From positions 151,783 through 215,782 of the forward strand of contig JAZQAG010000033.1 in assembly GCA_045545095.1 (NCBI GenBank): 64,000 nucleotides of DNA, in the 5' to 3' direction. The notes beneath the pieces were generated by a model. The model saw only the letters and a program-made list of their open reading frames with translations. It had not been told where the DNA came from and did no database searches. The first letter of the stretch is position 1, and the number at the start of each line of letters is the position of its first letter. Below, piece after piece: positions 8,701 to 17,133 of this stretch. This stretch comes from Phocaeicola_A sp045545095 (GTDB taxonomy: Bacteria > Bacteroidota > Bacteroidia > Bacteroidales > Bacteroidaceae). Both the position numbers and the translations under genes were made by a program.

Positions 8701-9600
8701 CTGATGATGCTGGATTATACAACCATCCAATTAAGTAAGTGGACAGCTGACGCACATAAGAATGAAATGATTCATGACCTTGTGATCAATTTCCTTAAAA
8801 AATATAAGGAGGTAGATGCAGAACTTAAGCGTAAGAAGTTTGCGATTACAATCGGTGATGAGTTGCCTTCAGGTATTGTTCAGATGGCCAAAGTTTATAT
8901 TGCCAAAAAGCGTAAGATTGGTGTAGGTGATAAGATGGCAGGTCGTCATGGTAATAAAGGTATAGTTTCACGTGTCGTTCGCCAAGAAGATATGCCGTTC
9001 TTGGCTGATGGTACTCCAGTTGATATTGTGTTGAACCCATTGGGTGTACCTTCACGTATGAACCTTGGCCAGATTTTCGAGGCCGTGTTAGGTGCCGCTG
9101 GTGCTAAATTGGGTGTAAAATTTGCTACCCCAATTTTTGATGGAGCATCCTTGGAAGACCTTTGTGAATGGACAGACAAAGCCGGATTGCCTCGTTACGG
9201 AAAAACTTATCTGTATGATGGTGGTACTGGTCAGCAGTTTGACCAACCTGCGACTGTAGGTGTAACCTATATGTTGAAGCTTGGGCATATGGTTGAAGAT
9301 AAGATGCATGCCCGTTCTATTGGTCCTTATTCACTTATTACTCAACAACCCTTGGGTGGTAAGGCTCAATTCGGTGGTCAACGTTTCGGAGAAATGGAGG
9401 TTTGGGCACTTGAAGCCTTTGGTGCAGCTCACGTATTGCAGGAAATTCTTACTATCAAATCTGATGATGTAGTCGGACGTTCCAAAGCTTACGAGGCAAT
9501 CGTTAAGGGAGAGCCTATGCCAACACCGGGAATTCCTGAGTCACTCAATGTGTTGTTACATGAATTGAGAGGATTGGGACTTAGTGTCACATTGGATTAA
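5788..9600 (+). CDS. rpoB: DNA-directed RNA polymerase beta subunit
   Basis: The 1270-residue subunit forms one pincer and part of the active site of RNA polymerase. The rifampicin region is near residues 465-500, with the motif ALSQFMDQTNPLAE followed by THKRRLSALGPGG, and it looks wild type at the Asp, His, Arg and Ser positions usually altered in resistance. Other signatures are CPIESPEGPNIGLI, GDKMAGRHGNKG, and the C-terminal GGKAQFGGQRFGEMEVWALE. The start ATG (MSSNTVNQRINFATI) is 106 nt downstream of rplL, beyond the attenuator-like stem. It ends 138 nt before rpoC, an unusually long gap for this gene pair. Confidence 0.98.
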   Translation: MSSNTVNQRINFATIKNPMPYPDFLEVQLKSFQDFLQLDTPPEKRKNDGLYKVFAENFPIADTRNNFVLEFLDYYIDPPRYTIEDCLERGLTYSVPLKAKLKLYCTDPDHEDFDTVIQDVFLGPIPYMTNNGTFIINGAERVVVSQLHRSPGVFFGQSIHANGTQLYSARIIPFKGSWIEFATDINNVMYAYIDRKKKLPVTTLLRAIGFENDKDILEIFNLAEEVKVNRTTLQKYIGRKLAARVLKTWVEDFVDEDTGEVVSIERNEVIIDRETPLEEEHIDEIIASGVQNVLIHREGANQSDYSIIFNTLQKDPSNSEKEAVLYIYRQLRNADPADDASAREVINNLFFSEKRYDLGDVGRYRINKKLGLTTDMSVKVLTKEDIIEIIKYLIELINSKAVVDDIDHLSNRRVRTVGEQLSNQFAIGLARMSRTIRERMNVRDNEVFTPTDLINAKTISSVINSFFGTNALSQFMDQTNPLAEVTHKRRLSALGPGGLSRERAGFEVRDVHYTHYGRLCPIESPEGPNIGLISSLCVYAKINDLGFIETPYREVKDGTVNLNNDEVVYLTAEEEESKIIGQGNAPLKDDGTFIRTKVKSRQDADYPVVEPSRVDLMDVAPQQIASIAASLIPFLEHDDAHRALMGSNMMRQAVPLLRTEAPIVGTGIERQVCENSRTQITAEGDGTIEYVDATTIRILYDRTEDEDFVSFEPALKEYQIPKFRRTNQNMTIDLRPICEKGQRVKAGDILTEGYSTEAGELALGKNLLVAYMPWKGYNYEDAIVLNERVVREDLLTSIHVEELSLEVRETKRGMEELTSDIPNVSEEATKDLDENGIIRIGARVQPGDILIGKITPKGESDPSPEEKLLRAIFGDKAGDVKDASLKASPSLSGVVIGKRLFSRAIKTRSSKLADKALMPKIDEEFEAKFQALKNILVDKLITLTEGKTSQGVKDYLGTDVIPKGAKFTKKDLMMLDYTTIQLSKWTADAHKNEMIHDLVINFLKKYKEVDAELKRKKFAITIGDELPSGIVQMAKVYIAKKRKIGVGDKMAGRHGNKGIVSRVVRQEDMPFLADGTPVDIVLNPLGVPSRMNLGQIFEAVLGAAGAKLGVKFATPIFDGASLEDLCEWTDKAGLPRYGKTYLYDGGTGQQFDQPATVGVTYMLKLGHMVEDKMHARSIGPYSLITQQPLGGKAQFGGQRFGEMEVWALEAFGAAHVLQEILTIKSDDVVGRSKAYEAIVKGEPMPTPGIPESLNVLLHELRGLGLSVTLD

Positions 9601-9623
9601 TCATTAACTCTTTACAATATATG

Positions 9624-9724
9624 AGTTGGCAAGGGGACAAGTCGACAAGTGGACCAGACCCCCTTGGCTATAGAAACATAACCAGAAGGTCTCGTCAACT
9701 TGTCAACTCGTTCACTCGTTAACT
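9624..9724 (+). repeat. 37-bp imperfect inverted repeat between rpoB and rpoC, built of 8-bp units
   Basis: Bases 9624-9660 and the reverse complement of 9688-9724 match at 28 of 37 positions, and three further positions would form G-U pairs in RNA; the loop is 27 nt. Each arm is a degenerate tandem of 8-mers (left: TTGGCAAG, GGGACAAG, TCGACAAG, TGGACCAG; right on the opposite strand: TTAACGAG, TGAACGAG, TTGACAAG, TTGACGAG). The structure fills most of the rpoB-rpoC gap and would fold into a long hairpin in the shared mRNA, possibly an RNase III-type processing or stabilising site. No U-tract follows. Confidence 0.75.
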
Positions 9725-9738
9725 AAAAAAATAAAATT

Positions 9739-12700
9739 ATGGCTTTTAGAAAAGATTCAAAGATAAAGAGTAATTTTACGAAGATTTCGATAGGTCTGGC
9801 ATCTCCCGAGGAGATTTTGGAAAACTCTAGCGGTGAGGTTTTAAAACCTGAGACTATCAACTATCGTACATACAAACCCGAGCGTGACGGTTTGTTTTGC
9901 GAACGTATTTTCGGTCCTGTAAAAGACTATGAGTGCCATTGCGGTAAATATAAACGTATCCGTTACAAAGGTATAGTTTGCGATCGTTGTGGAGTAGAAG
10001 TCACAGAGAAAAAAGTACGTCGTGAACGTATGGGGCACATACAATTAGTAGTGCCTGTCGCACATATTTGGTATTTCCGTTCACTTCCTAATAAAATCGG
10101 TTATTTGTTAGGTTTGCCTTCTAAGAAGTTGGATACGGTAATCTATTATGAGAGATATATCGTTATACAACCAGGTATCAAGGAAGGAGAAATCAATACT
10201 TATGATTTGTTGTCTGAAGAAGAATATCTTGAAATCGTAGATTCTCTACCTGCTGATAATCAATATTTAGAGGATACGGATCCTAACAAGTTCATCGCAA
10301 AGATGGGTGCAGAGGCCATTTATGATCTTTTGACTCGTCTTGATTTGGATGCTCTCTCTTATGAGTTGCGTGACAAGGCAGGAAATGATTCTTCACAGCA
10401 ACGTAAGAATGAGGCTTTGAAGCGCCTGCAAGTAGTTGAGTCATTCCGCTCATCTCGCGGTCGTAATAAGCCTGAATGGATGATTATCCGTATTGTTCCA
10501 GTGACACCTCCTGACCTTCGTCCGTTGGTTCCTCTGGATGGTGGACGTTTTGCTACTTCAGACTTGAATGACCTTTATCGTCGTGTAATCATCCGCAACA
10601 ATCGTTTGAAGCGCCTGATTGAAATCAAGGCTCCTGAAGTTATCCTCCGTAACGAGAAGCGTATGTTGCAGGAGGCTGTTGACTCACTCTTTGATAATTC
10701 TCGTAAGAGTAGTGCAGTGAAGTCTGACGCCAATCGTCCTTTGAAGTCACTCTCAGACTCATTGAAGGGTAAGCAGGGACGTTTCCGTCAGAACCTTCTC
10801 GGTAAGCGTGTTGACTATTCTGCTCGTTCAGTTATTGTTGTTGGTCCTGAGTTGAAGATGGGCGAGTGCGGTTTGCCGAAATTGATGGCGGCTGAACTTT
10901 ACAAACCGTTCATTATCCGTAAGCTCATTGAGCGCGGTATCGTGAAGACGGTAAAGAGCGCCAAGAAGATTGTTGACCGTAAGGAACCGGTTATTTTTGA
11001 TATCCTTGAGCATGTAATGAAGGGTCACCCTGTATTGCTCAACCGTGCGCCGACTTTGCACCGTTTGGGTATTCAGGCTTTTCAACCCAAGATGATTGAG
11101 GGTAAGGCTATCCAACTCCATCCATTGGCATGTACAGCATTTAATGCCGACTTCGATGGTGACCAGATGGCTGTTCACTTGCCTTTGAGCAATGAAGCAA
11201 TTTTGGAAGCACAGATGTTGATGCTTCAGTCACATAATATTCTGAATCCCGCCAACGGTGCTCCTATTACCGTACCTTCTCAGGATATGGTACTCGGTTT
11301 GTACTATATTACCAAATTGCGTAAGGGAGCTAAGGGTGAAGGTCTCACTTTCTATGGTCCTGAAGAGGCTTTGATTGCCTATAACGAGGGTAAGGTGGAT
11401 ATTCATGCTCCAGTAAAGGTGTTGGTGGACGACCTTGTAGATGGAAAGATTCAGAAAGTAATGCGCGAAACCTCTGTAGGTCGTGTTATTGTTAACGAGA
11501 TTGTACCTGTTGAAGCAGGATTTGTCAATACCGTTATTTCTAAGAAATCTTTGCGCGACATCATCAGCGATGTTATTAAGATTGTTGGTGTGGCTCGAGC
11601 AGCAGAATTCCTTGACGGTATCAAGAATCTTGGTTATCAGATGGCCTTCGAAGGTGGTCTGTCATTCAACTTGGACGATATCATCATTCCGAAGGAGAAG
11701 GAAGAATTGGTTAAGCGTGGTAACGAGGAAATCGAGCAGATTACCATGAACTATAACATGGGTTTCATTACCGACAACGAACGTTATAATCAGGTTATTG
11801 ATACATGGACACACGTCAATAATGACCTTTCTAATGTCCTCATGAAGACAATTTCTTCTGACGATCAAGGTTTCAATGCCGTGTACATGATGTTGGATTC
11901 TGGTGCCCGTGGTTCTAAGGAACAGATTCGTCAGCTTTCAGGTATGCGTGGTTTGATGGCCAAGCCTCAGAAAGCAGGTGCTGAAGGCGCTCAGATTATC
12001 GAGAACCCGATTCTTTCAAACTTCAAGGAAGGTTTGAGCGTGCTTGAGTACTTTATCTCTACCCACGGTGCCCGTAAGGGTCTTGCCGATACCGCCTTGA
12101 AGACTGCCGATGCCGGTTATCTGACCCGTCGTCTGGTGGACGTTTCTCACGATGTTATCATCAATGAAGAAGATTGCGGAACACTCCGTGGACTCGTATG
12201 TACAGCGTTGAAGAACAACGATGAGGTGATTGCCTCACTGTACGAGCGTATCTTGGGCCGTGTTTCTGTACACGATATTGTTCATCCTACAACTGGCGAA
12301 CTCATCGTTGCCGGAGGTGAGGAAATCACTGAAGCCATCGCTCAGAAGATTGAAGGATCTCCCATCGAGAGTGTTGAAATCCGTTCAGTGCTCACTTGCG
12401 AGAGCAAGAAGGGTGTCTGCATGAAGTGCTACGGCCGTAACTTGGCTACCAGCAAGATGGTACAGAAGGGCGAGGCTGTCGGTGTTATCGCTGCCCAGTC
12501 TATCGGTGAGCCGGGTACACAGTTGACCCTCCGTACATTCCACGCCGGTGGTACGGCTGCCAACATTGCAGCCAATGCAACTATTGTGGCCAAACACAAT
12601 GCCCGCCTTGAGTTTGATGAACTTCGTACTGTAGATAGTGTAGAGGAAACTGGTGAAGCAGTGAAGGTTGTTGTTGGCCGTTTGGCTGAAGTTCGCTTCA

Positions 12701-14016
12701 TTGATATCAACACGGGAATCATTATCTCTACTCAACTTGTTCCTTATGGTTCAAAACTTTATGTGAACGATGGCGATACTGTAGAAAAGGGTACGCTTAT
12801 TGCCAAGTGGGATCCGTTCAATGCCGTTATTGTTACAGAAGTTACCGGACGTATTGAGTTTGAGAACGTAATAGAAGGTGTTACTTATAAGGTTGAATCA
12901 GATGAGGCTACAGGTTTGCGAGAAATAATTATCACCGAATCCAAGGATAAGGGTAAGGTGCCTTCTGCGCATATCCTTACTGAAGATGGCGAGCTTATTC
13001 GTACTTACAACCTTCCTGTAGGTGGTCACGTAGTTGTTGAAGATAAACAAACTGTGAAGTCTGGTGACATCATTGTAAAGATTCCTCGTGTAGCTGGTAA
13101 GGCTGGTGATATCACCGGAGGTCTTCCTCGTGTTACTGAGTTGTTCGAGGCTCGTAATCCGTCTAATCCAGCTGTGGTTTCTGAAATTGATGGTGAAATT
13201 ACCATGGGTAAGGTGAAACGTGGTAATCGTGAAATCATCGTTACGTCAAAGACTGGTGATGTGAAGAAATACCTTGTAGCTCTTTCTAAGCAAATATTGG
13301 TACAGGAGAACGATTATGTTCGTGCTGGTACTCCACTTTCTGATGGTGCCATTACTCCAGCTGATATTTTGGCCATCAAGGGTCCTACAGCTGTACAAGA
13401 GTATATTGTGAACGAGGTTCAGGATGTATATCGTTTGCAGGGTGTGAAGATTAATGATAAACACTTCGAGATCATCGTGCGCCAAATGATGCGTAAAGTT
13501 GAAATCAATGAACCGGGTGATACTCGCTTCCTTGAACAGCAGGTTGTGGATAAACTTGACTTTATGGAAGAAAACGACCGTATTTGGGGCAAGAAAGTTG
13601 TAACTGATGCTGGCGATAGTGAGACACTTCATGCTGGTCAAATCGTTACTGCTCGTAAGTTGCGTGATGAAAACTCTATGCTTAAACGTCGTGATTTGCG
13701 TCCTGTTCAGGTTCGTGATGCTGTACCTGCAACATCTACCCAGATACTTCAGGGTATTACGCGTGCAGCTTTGCAGACCAGTTCGTTTATGTCTGCTGCT
13801 TCGTTCCAAGAGACTACCAAGGTGCTTAACGATGCCGCAATCAATGGTAAAGTTGACCGTCTTGAAGGTATGAAGGAGAATGTTATCTGTGGCCACCTTA
13901 TTCCTGCTGGTACTGGTCAGCGTGAATTTGACAAGATTGTGGTTGGCTCTCGTGAGGAGTATGATCGTATCTTGGCTAACAGAAAGAATGTTTTAGATTA
14001 TAGTGAAGTAGAATAA
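9739..14016 (+). CDS. rpoC: DNA-directed RNA polymerase beta' subunit
   Basis: The 1425-residue subunit carries the absolutely conserved catalytic loop NADFDGDQM at residues 469-477, which binds the active-site Mg. The N-terminal zinc site is visible as CHCGKYKRIRYKGIVCDRCG, and the second zinc site as CGTLRG...CESKKGVCMKCYG. The bridge-helix/trigger-loop region with SIGEPGTQLTLRTFHAGG is intact. It starts after the long inverted repeat downstream of rpoB and ends in a strong intrinsic terminator, so unlike in many relatives the transcript does not continue into rpsL. Confidence 0.98.
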   Translation: MAFRKDSKIKSNFTKISIGLASPEEILENSSGEVLKPETINYRTYKPERDGLFCERIFGPVKDYECHCGKYKRIRYKGIVCDRCGVEVTEKKVRRERMGHIQLVVPVAHIWYFRSLPNKIGYLLGLPSKKLDTVIYYERYIVIQPGIKEGEINTYDLLSEEEYLEIVDSLPADNQYLEDTDPNKFIAKMGAEAIYDLLTRLDLDALSYELRDKAGNDSSQQRKNEALKRLQVVESFRSSRGRNKPEWMIIRIVPVTPPDLRPLVPLDGGRFATSDLNDLYRRVIIRNNRLKRLIEIKAPEVILRNEKRMLQEAVDSLFDNSRKSSAVKSDANRPLKSLSDSLKGKQGRFRQNLLGKRVDYSARSVIVVGPELKMGECGLPKLMAAELYKPFIIRKLIERGIVKTVKSAKKIVDRKEPVIFDILEHVMKGHPVLLNRAPTLHRLGIQAFQPKMIEGKAIQLHPLACTAFNADFDGDQMAVHLPLSNEAILEAQMLMLQSHNILNPANGAPITVPSQDMVLGLYYITKLRKGAKGEGLTFYGPEEALIAYNEGKVDIHAPVKVLVDDLVDGKIQKVMRETSVGRVIVNEIVPVEAGFVNTVISKKSLRDIISDVIKIVGVARAAEFLDGIKNLGYQMAFEGGLSFNLDDIIIPKEKEELVKRGNEEIEQITMNYNMGFITDNERYNQVIDTWTHVNNDLSNVLMKTISSDDQGFNAVYMMLDSGARGSKEQIRQLSGMRGLMAKPQKAGAEGAQIIENPILSNFKEGLSVLEYFISTHGARKGLADTALKTADAGYLTRRLVDVSHDVIINEEDCGTLRGLVCTALKNNDEVIASLYERILGRVSVHDIVHPTTGELIVAGGEEITEAIAQKIEGSPIESVEIRSVLTCESKKGVCMKCYGRNLATSKMVQKGEAVGVIAAQSIGEPGTQLTLRTFHAGGTAANIAANATIVAKHNARLEFDELRTVDSVEETGEAVKVVVGRLAEVRFIDINTGIIISTQLVPYGSKLYVNDGDTVEKGTLIAKWDPFNAVIVTEVTGRIEFENVIEGVTYKVESDEATGLREIIITESKDKGKVPSAHILTEDGELIRTYNLPVGGHVVVEDKQTVKSGDIIVKIPRVAGKAGDITGGLPRVTELFEARNPSNPAVVSEIDGEITMGKVKRGNREIIVTSKTGDVKKYLVALSKQILVQENDYVRAGTPLSDGAITPADILAIKGPTAVQEYIVNEVQDVYRLQGVKINDKHFEIIVRQMMRKVEINEPGDTRFLEQQVVDKLDFMEENDRIWGKKVVTDAGDSETLHAGQIVTARKLRDENSMLKRRDLRPVQVRDAVPATSTQILQGITRAALQTSSFMSAASFQETTKVLNDAAINGKVDRLEGMKENVICGHLIPAGTGQREFDKIVVGSREEYDRILANRKNVLDYSEVE

Positions 14017-14040
14017 TTTTCTTTAAGCTATATGGAATGT

Positions 14041-14075
14041 AAAAGGGCGCATCCTTCGGGACTGCGCCCTTTTTA
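14041..14075 (+). terminator. Intrinsic terminator of the rpoBC operon
   Basis: AAAAGGGCGCA (14041-14051) pairs with TGCGCCCTTTT (14063-14073), capped by TCC-TTCG-GGA, a C(UUCG)G tetraloop, with a run of T at 14070-14074. It lies 24 nt after the rpoC stop. Confidence 0.92.
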
Positions 14076-14349
14076 TGATACGGATATCTATATTAAGATA
14101 CTAATAACTATAGGCGATAGGAGGACGCTGTATAGTATAATAAGATGCGTCTGCCCTGGCATGCTTTTAGTGCATATAGGCAGACTATTATAGGGTTGTG
14201 TACTCTTACAAATTAATGATGGCAGATTTATAATCAGTGATATTTTATAATTAAGCGAGTCATAATAGTAATATTCCTTTGTTTGTTTTCCTTTTTTTTG
14301 TATTTTTGCCATGCCATATTAACTACTAACATTCTATTTATTAAAAACC
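14076..14349 (+). promoter_or_regulatory. rpoC-GH2 spacer with hairpin and Bacteroides-type promoter
   Basis: An inverted repeat, GTCTGCC (14149-14155) with GGCAGAC (14179-14185), includes an inner ATGC/GCAT stem. A promoter fits at TTTG (14278-14281)-N19-TATTTTTG (14301-14308), giving a start near 14315 and a leader of about 35 nt to the GH2 gene. The remaining A/T-rich sequence shows no gene. Confidence 0.6.
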
Positions 14350-17115
14350 ATGAAGAGAACTTTTTACATCTTTGTTGTAATTTTATGCTCAATGGTAATA
14401 AATGTTCAATATTCCATTGCAACCCAACGTATTTATCTTAGCGGTACGGATGCAGAACATACCCGTACATGGAATTTTCTTTGCTCAGCCGGACAGCAGA
14501 GTGGCAAGTGGCAAACCATTGAAGTACCCAGTTGCTGGGAACTGCAGGGTTATGGTGAATACACCTATGGCCGCTTCTATAAGACGAAAGGGCTGAAACC
14601 ATCGACTGAAGAGGGACGTTATCGTACTACCTTTAAAATGCCTAAGGGAGAGGTCTATAAATTAGTTTTCGAAGGTTCGATGACTGACACCCGCGTATGG
14701 ATTGACGGTCAGCAAGTTGGGCCTGTACACCAGGGTGGTTTCACGGAGTTCTCTTATGATGTCACTCCTTTTATCAAACCGGGTAAGAAACAGACGTTAG
14801 AGGTACTTGTCAGTAAAGAGTCAGCCAATGCCAGTGTCAATTCGGCTGAGCGTCGTGCTGATTGGTGGTTGTTTGGTGGTATCTATCGTCCTGTATATAT
14901 CGAGGTGTTACCTAAAGAGCATATCAGTCATGTCAGCATTGATGCACGTGCCAATGGTGAGATATATGCAAATGTGGAAACCACATCCGACCAGCGAGTT
15001 TCGCTTTTTATTGATGGCAAGAAGGTTGCTTATGATGAGGAAAAGGGCTGTTGGGTCTATCCTAACCCCAAGACATGGAATCCTGAACATCCCAACCTTT
15101 ACACCGCAACCTTCACTTTGGGTGAGGACGGACATAGTTTGACACAGAAGATAGGTTTCCGCACCATCGAATTCCGTGAGCATGATGGCATCTATTTGAA
15201 TGGAATCAAATTGGTGGTGAAAGGAACTAATCGCCACTGTTTCCATCCCGAGACGGGGCGTGCACTCAGCCCAGCTATGAGCCTGCAGGATGCCAAATTG
15301 CTGAAGCAAATGAATATGAATGCTGTGCGTTGCCACTATCCGAGCGACCGCCATTTCTTGGAAATCTGTGATTCTATCGGTCTGCTCTATTTCAATGAAC
15401 TGGCAGGTTGGCAGACTCGTTATGATGATACGACTGCTGTCAGGATGGTAAAAGAATTCATTATGCGTGACGTGAATCATCCTTGTGTATATATTTGGAG
15501 TAATGGTAATGAAGGCGGATGGAACCGTACTATCGATCATCTGTTTGCAGAATTGGACATACAGAAACGTAAAGTAGTCCATCCGTGGAGCGATTTTCAA
15601 GGATTGGACACCCACCATTATCCCGCTTACCAGACAGGAATATACCGTATGCACAACGGACAGAATGTCTTTATGCCCACCGAGTTCCTGCATGGCAAGT
15701 ACGATAAGGGACAAGGTGCTGCATTGGAAGACATGTGGAGCCATTGGACTCGCTCACCCCTGTTTGCTGGTGGATTTATTTGGGCATACGTGGACGAGGC
15801 GGTTCGCCGTACCGACTTGCCCACAGGAAAGTCTAAGGGAAAAGTTTTTGGCCGCAAGGGCTTTAATATAAAAGATTGTATTCTTGACAGTGATGGAGGC
15901 CATGGGCCTGATGGTTGCATGGATCCCTATCGCCAGCCTGAAGCCAGTTTTTACACCATCCGCGAGGTATGGAGTCCTATTTACATAGACCGTTTGCATA
16001 TTACTTCTTCGTTTGATGGTCGTGTGCTTGTATCCAACCGTTATCTGTTTACAGACTTCTCTTCGTGCAGCATGAAGTATCGTGTAAAAGACTTTACTGG
16101 TGGAGTACTTGCCGAAGGTGGGGTGACGTTACCAGCTATTGTTCCAGGCGAAAGTGGTTATGCCCGTTTCGACTTGCCTGCGAATTTTCGTAAAGGTGAA
16201 GTGCTGGAACTTATAGCTTATAATAATAGAGGTGAAGAAGTTTGCAACTGGACAGCTCCTATTCATCGAGCTGATGAGCAGACAATCAGTGCAACGACAT
16301 CTTCCAAGCCGGAAATTGTCACATTTGACAAAAACGGCATGTTCGCTATCGATAGTCTCGTTGGGCCTTTCCCCGTTGGTATGAAGGCCGAGGTTACCAA
16401 ACATAAACAGCGCACATTGTCTGACGGTACGGTAGTTAATACTTTCTGGTACAAGGGAGGTATTGACAGCATACAGTGGCGTCAGACTCCTGACGGTCTG
16501 TTGCACATGGATGCCGTGGTTCTCAATGATGAGCGTGGCCATGGCATGGGTTCTTTCCTGACAGACGAGAGCAAATGGACATTGGGTCTTACCTTCACTT
16601 ATCCTGAAAATCGGGTGGACAGTGTGCATTGGGTGGGTCGTGGCCCTTATCGCGTGTGGAAGAACCGTCTCAAGGGACAGCACTTCGGTTTCTGGTCATT
16701 GGCTTATAACAATACAGTGACGGGGGATTACAATAGTGCCACTCCTCCCGTTTATCCTGAGTTCAAAGGATATCGTAGTGATCTCCGTTGGATGGAGATG
16801 CAGGATAAGGCTGGCACTTCTTGGCGTGTCACCACCTTGAACGAGGGACTTTATCTCCGTCTGTTTACTCCCGAAGAACCTGTTGACCAGACCCCAGGTG
16901 AGATGGGTGGCTTGTTGGATGTACAACCCCGCAAGCAGGAGCGCAGCATGGTGCGTTTCCCCGAGGGCGATATCTCATTCTTGCTCTCTATTCCACCCAT
17001 CCAAAGTTACAAACCCTTGGAGCAACTCGGACCCGATAGCCAACCTTATAATATCCGCATTAAGCCGGGTGATGAAGGCTTCCATATCCGCTTGGTATTT
17101 GACTTTACAAACTAA
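14350..17115 (+). CDS. Secreted glycoside hydrolase family 2 enzyme, LacZ-like (beta-galactosidase type)
   Basis: The 921-residue protein starts with a signal peptide (about residues 1-25, MKRTFYIFVVILCSMVI...), so it acts in the periplasm or on the surface. A jelly-roll sugar-binding domain comes first, then the immunoglobulin-like domain and the GH2 TIM barrel. The acid/base Glu388 lies in SNGNEGGWNR and the nucleophile Glu445 in MPTEFLHG. The C-terminal half contains a LacZ domain-5-like beta-sandwich with VGRGPYRVWKNRLKGQ, similar to the WxGRGPxE region of LacZ. GH2 includes beta-galactosidases, glucuronidases and mannosidases; LacZ-like architecture favours a galactosidase, but the substrate is not certain. 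It heads a run of three genes for secreted proteins. Confidence 0.88.
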   Translation: MKRTFYIFVVILCSMVINVQYSIATQRIYLSGTDAEHTRTWNFLCSAGQQSGKWQTIEVPSCWELQGYGEYTYGRFYKTKGLKPSTEEGRYRTTFKMPKGEVYKLVFEGSMTDTRVWIDGQQVGPVHQGGFTEFSYDVTPFIKPGKKQTLEVLVSKESANASVNSAERRADWWLFGGIYRPVYIEVLPKEHISHVSIDARANGEIYANVETTSDQRVSLFIDGKKVAYDEEKGCWVYPNPKTWNPEHPNLYTATFTLGEDGHSLTQKIGFRTIEFREHDGIYLNGIKLVVKGTNRHCFHPETGRALSPAMSLQDAKLLKQMNMNAVRCHYPSDRHFLEICDSIGLLYFNELAGWQTRYDDTTAVRMVKEFIMRDVNHPCVYIWSNGNEGGWNRTIDHLFAELDIQKRKVVHPWSDFQGLDTHHYPAYQTGIYRMHNGQNVFMPTEFLHGKYDKGQGAALEDMWSHWTRSPLFAGGFIWAYVDEAVRRTDLPTGKSKGKVFGRKGFNIKDCILDSDGGHGPDGCMDPYRQPEASFYTIREVWSPIYIDRLHITSSFDGRVLVSNRYLFTDFSSCSMKYRVKDFTGGVLAEGGVTLPAIVPGESGYARFDLPANFRKGEVLELIAYNNRGEEVCNWTAPIHRADEQTISATTSSKPEIVTFDKNGMFAIDSLVGPFPVGMKAEVTKHKQRTLSDGTVVNTFWYKGGIDSIQWRQTPDGLLHMDAVVLNDERGHGMGSFLTDESKWTLGLTFTYPENRVDSVHWVGRGPYRVWKNRLKGQHFGFWSLAYNNTVTGDYNSATPPVYPEFKGYRSDLRWMEMQDKAGTSWRVTTLNEGLYLRLFTPEEPVDQTPGEMGGLLDVQPRKQERSMVRFPEGDISFLLSIPPIQSYKPLEQLGPDSQPYNIRIKPGDEGFHIRLVFDFTN

Positions 17116-17133
17116 AATCATCATATTAAAATC

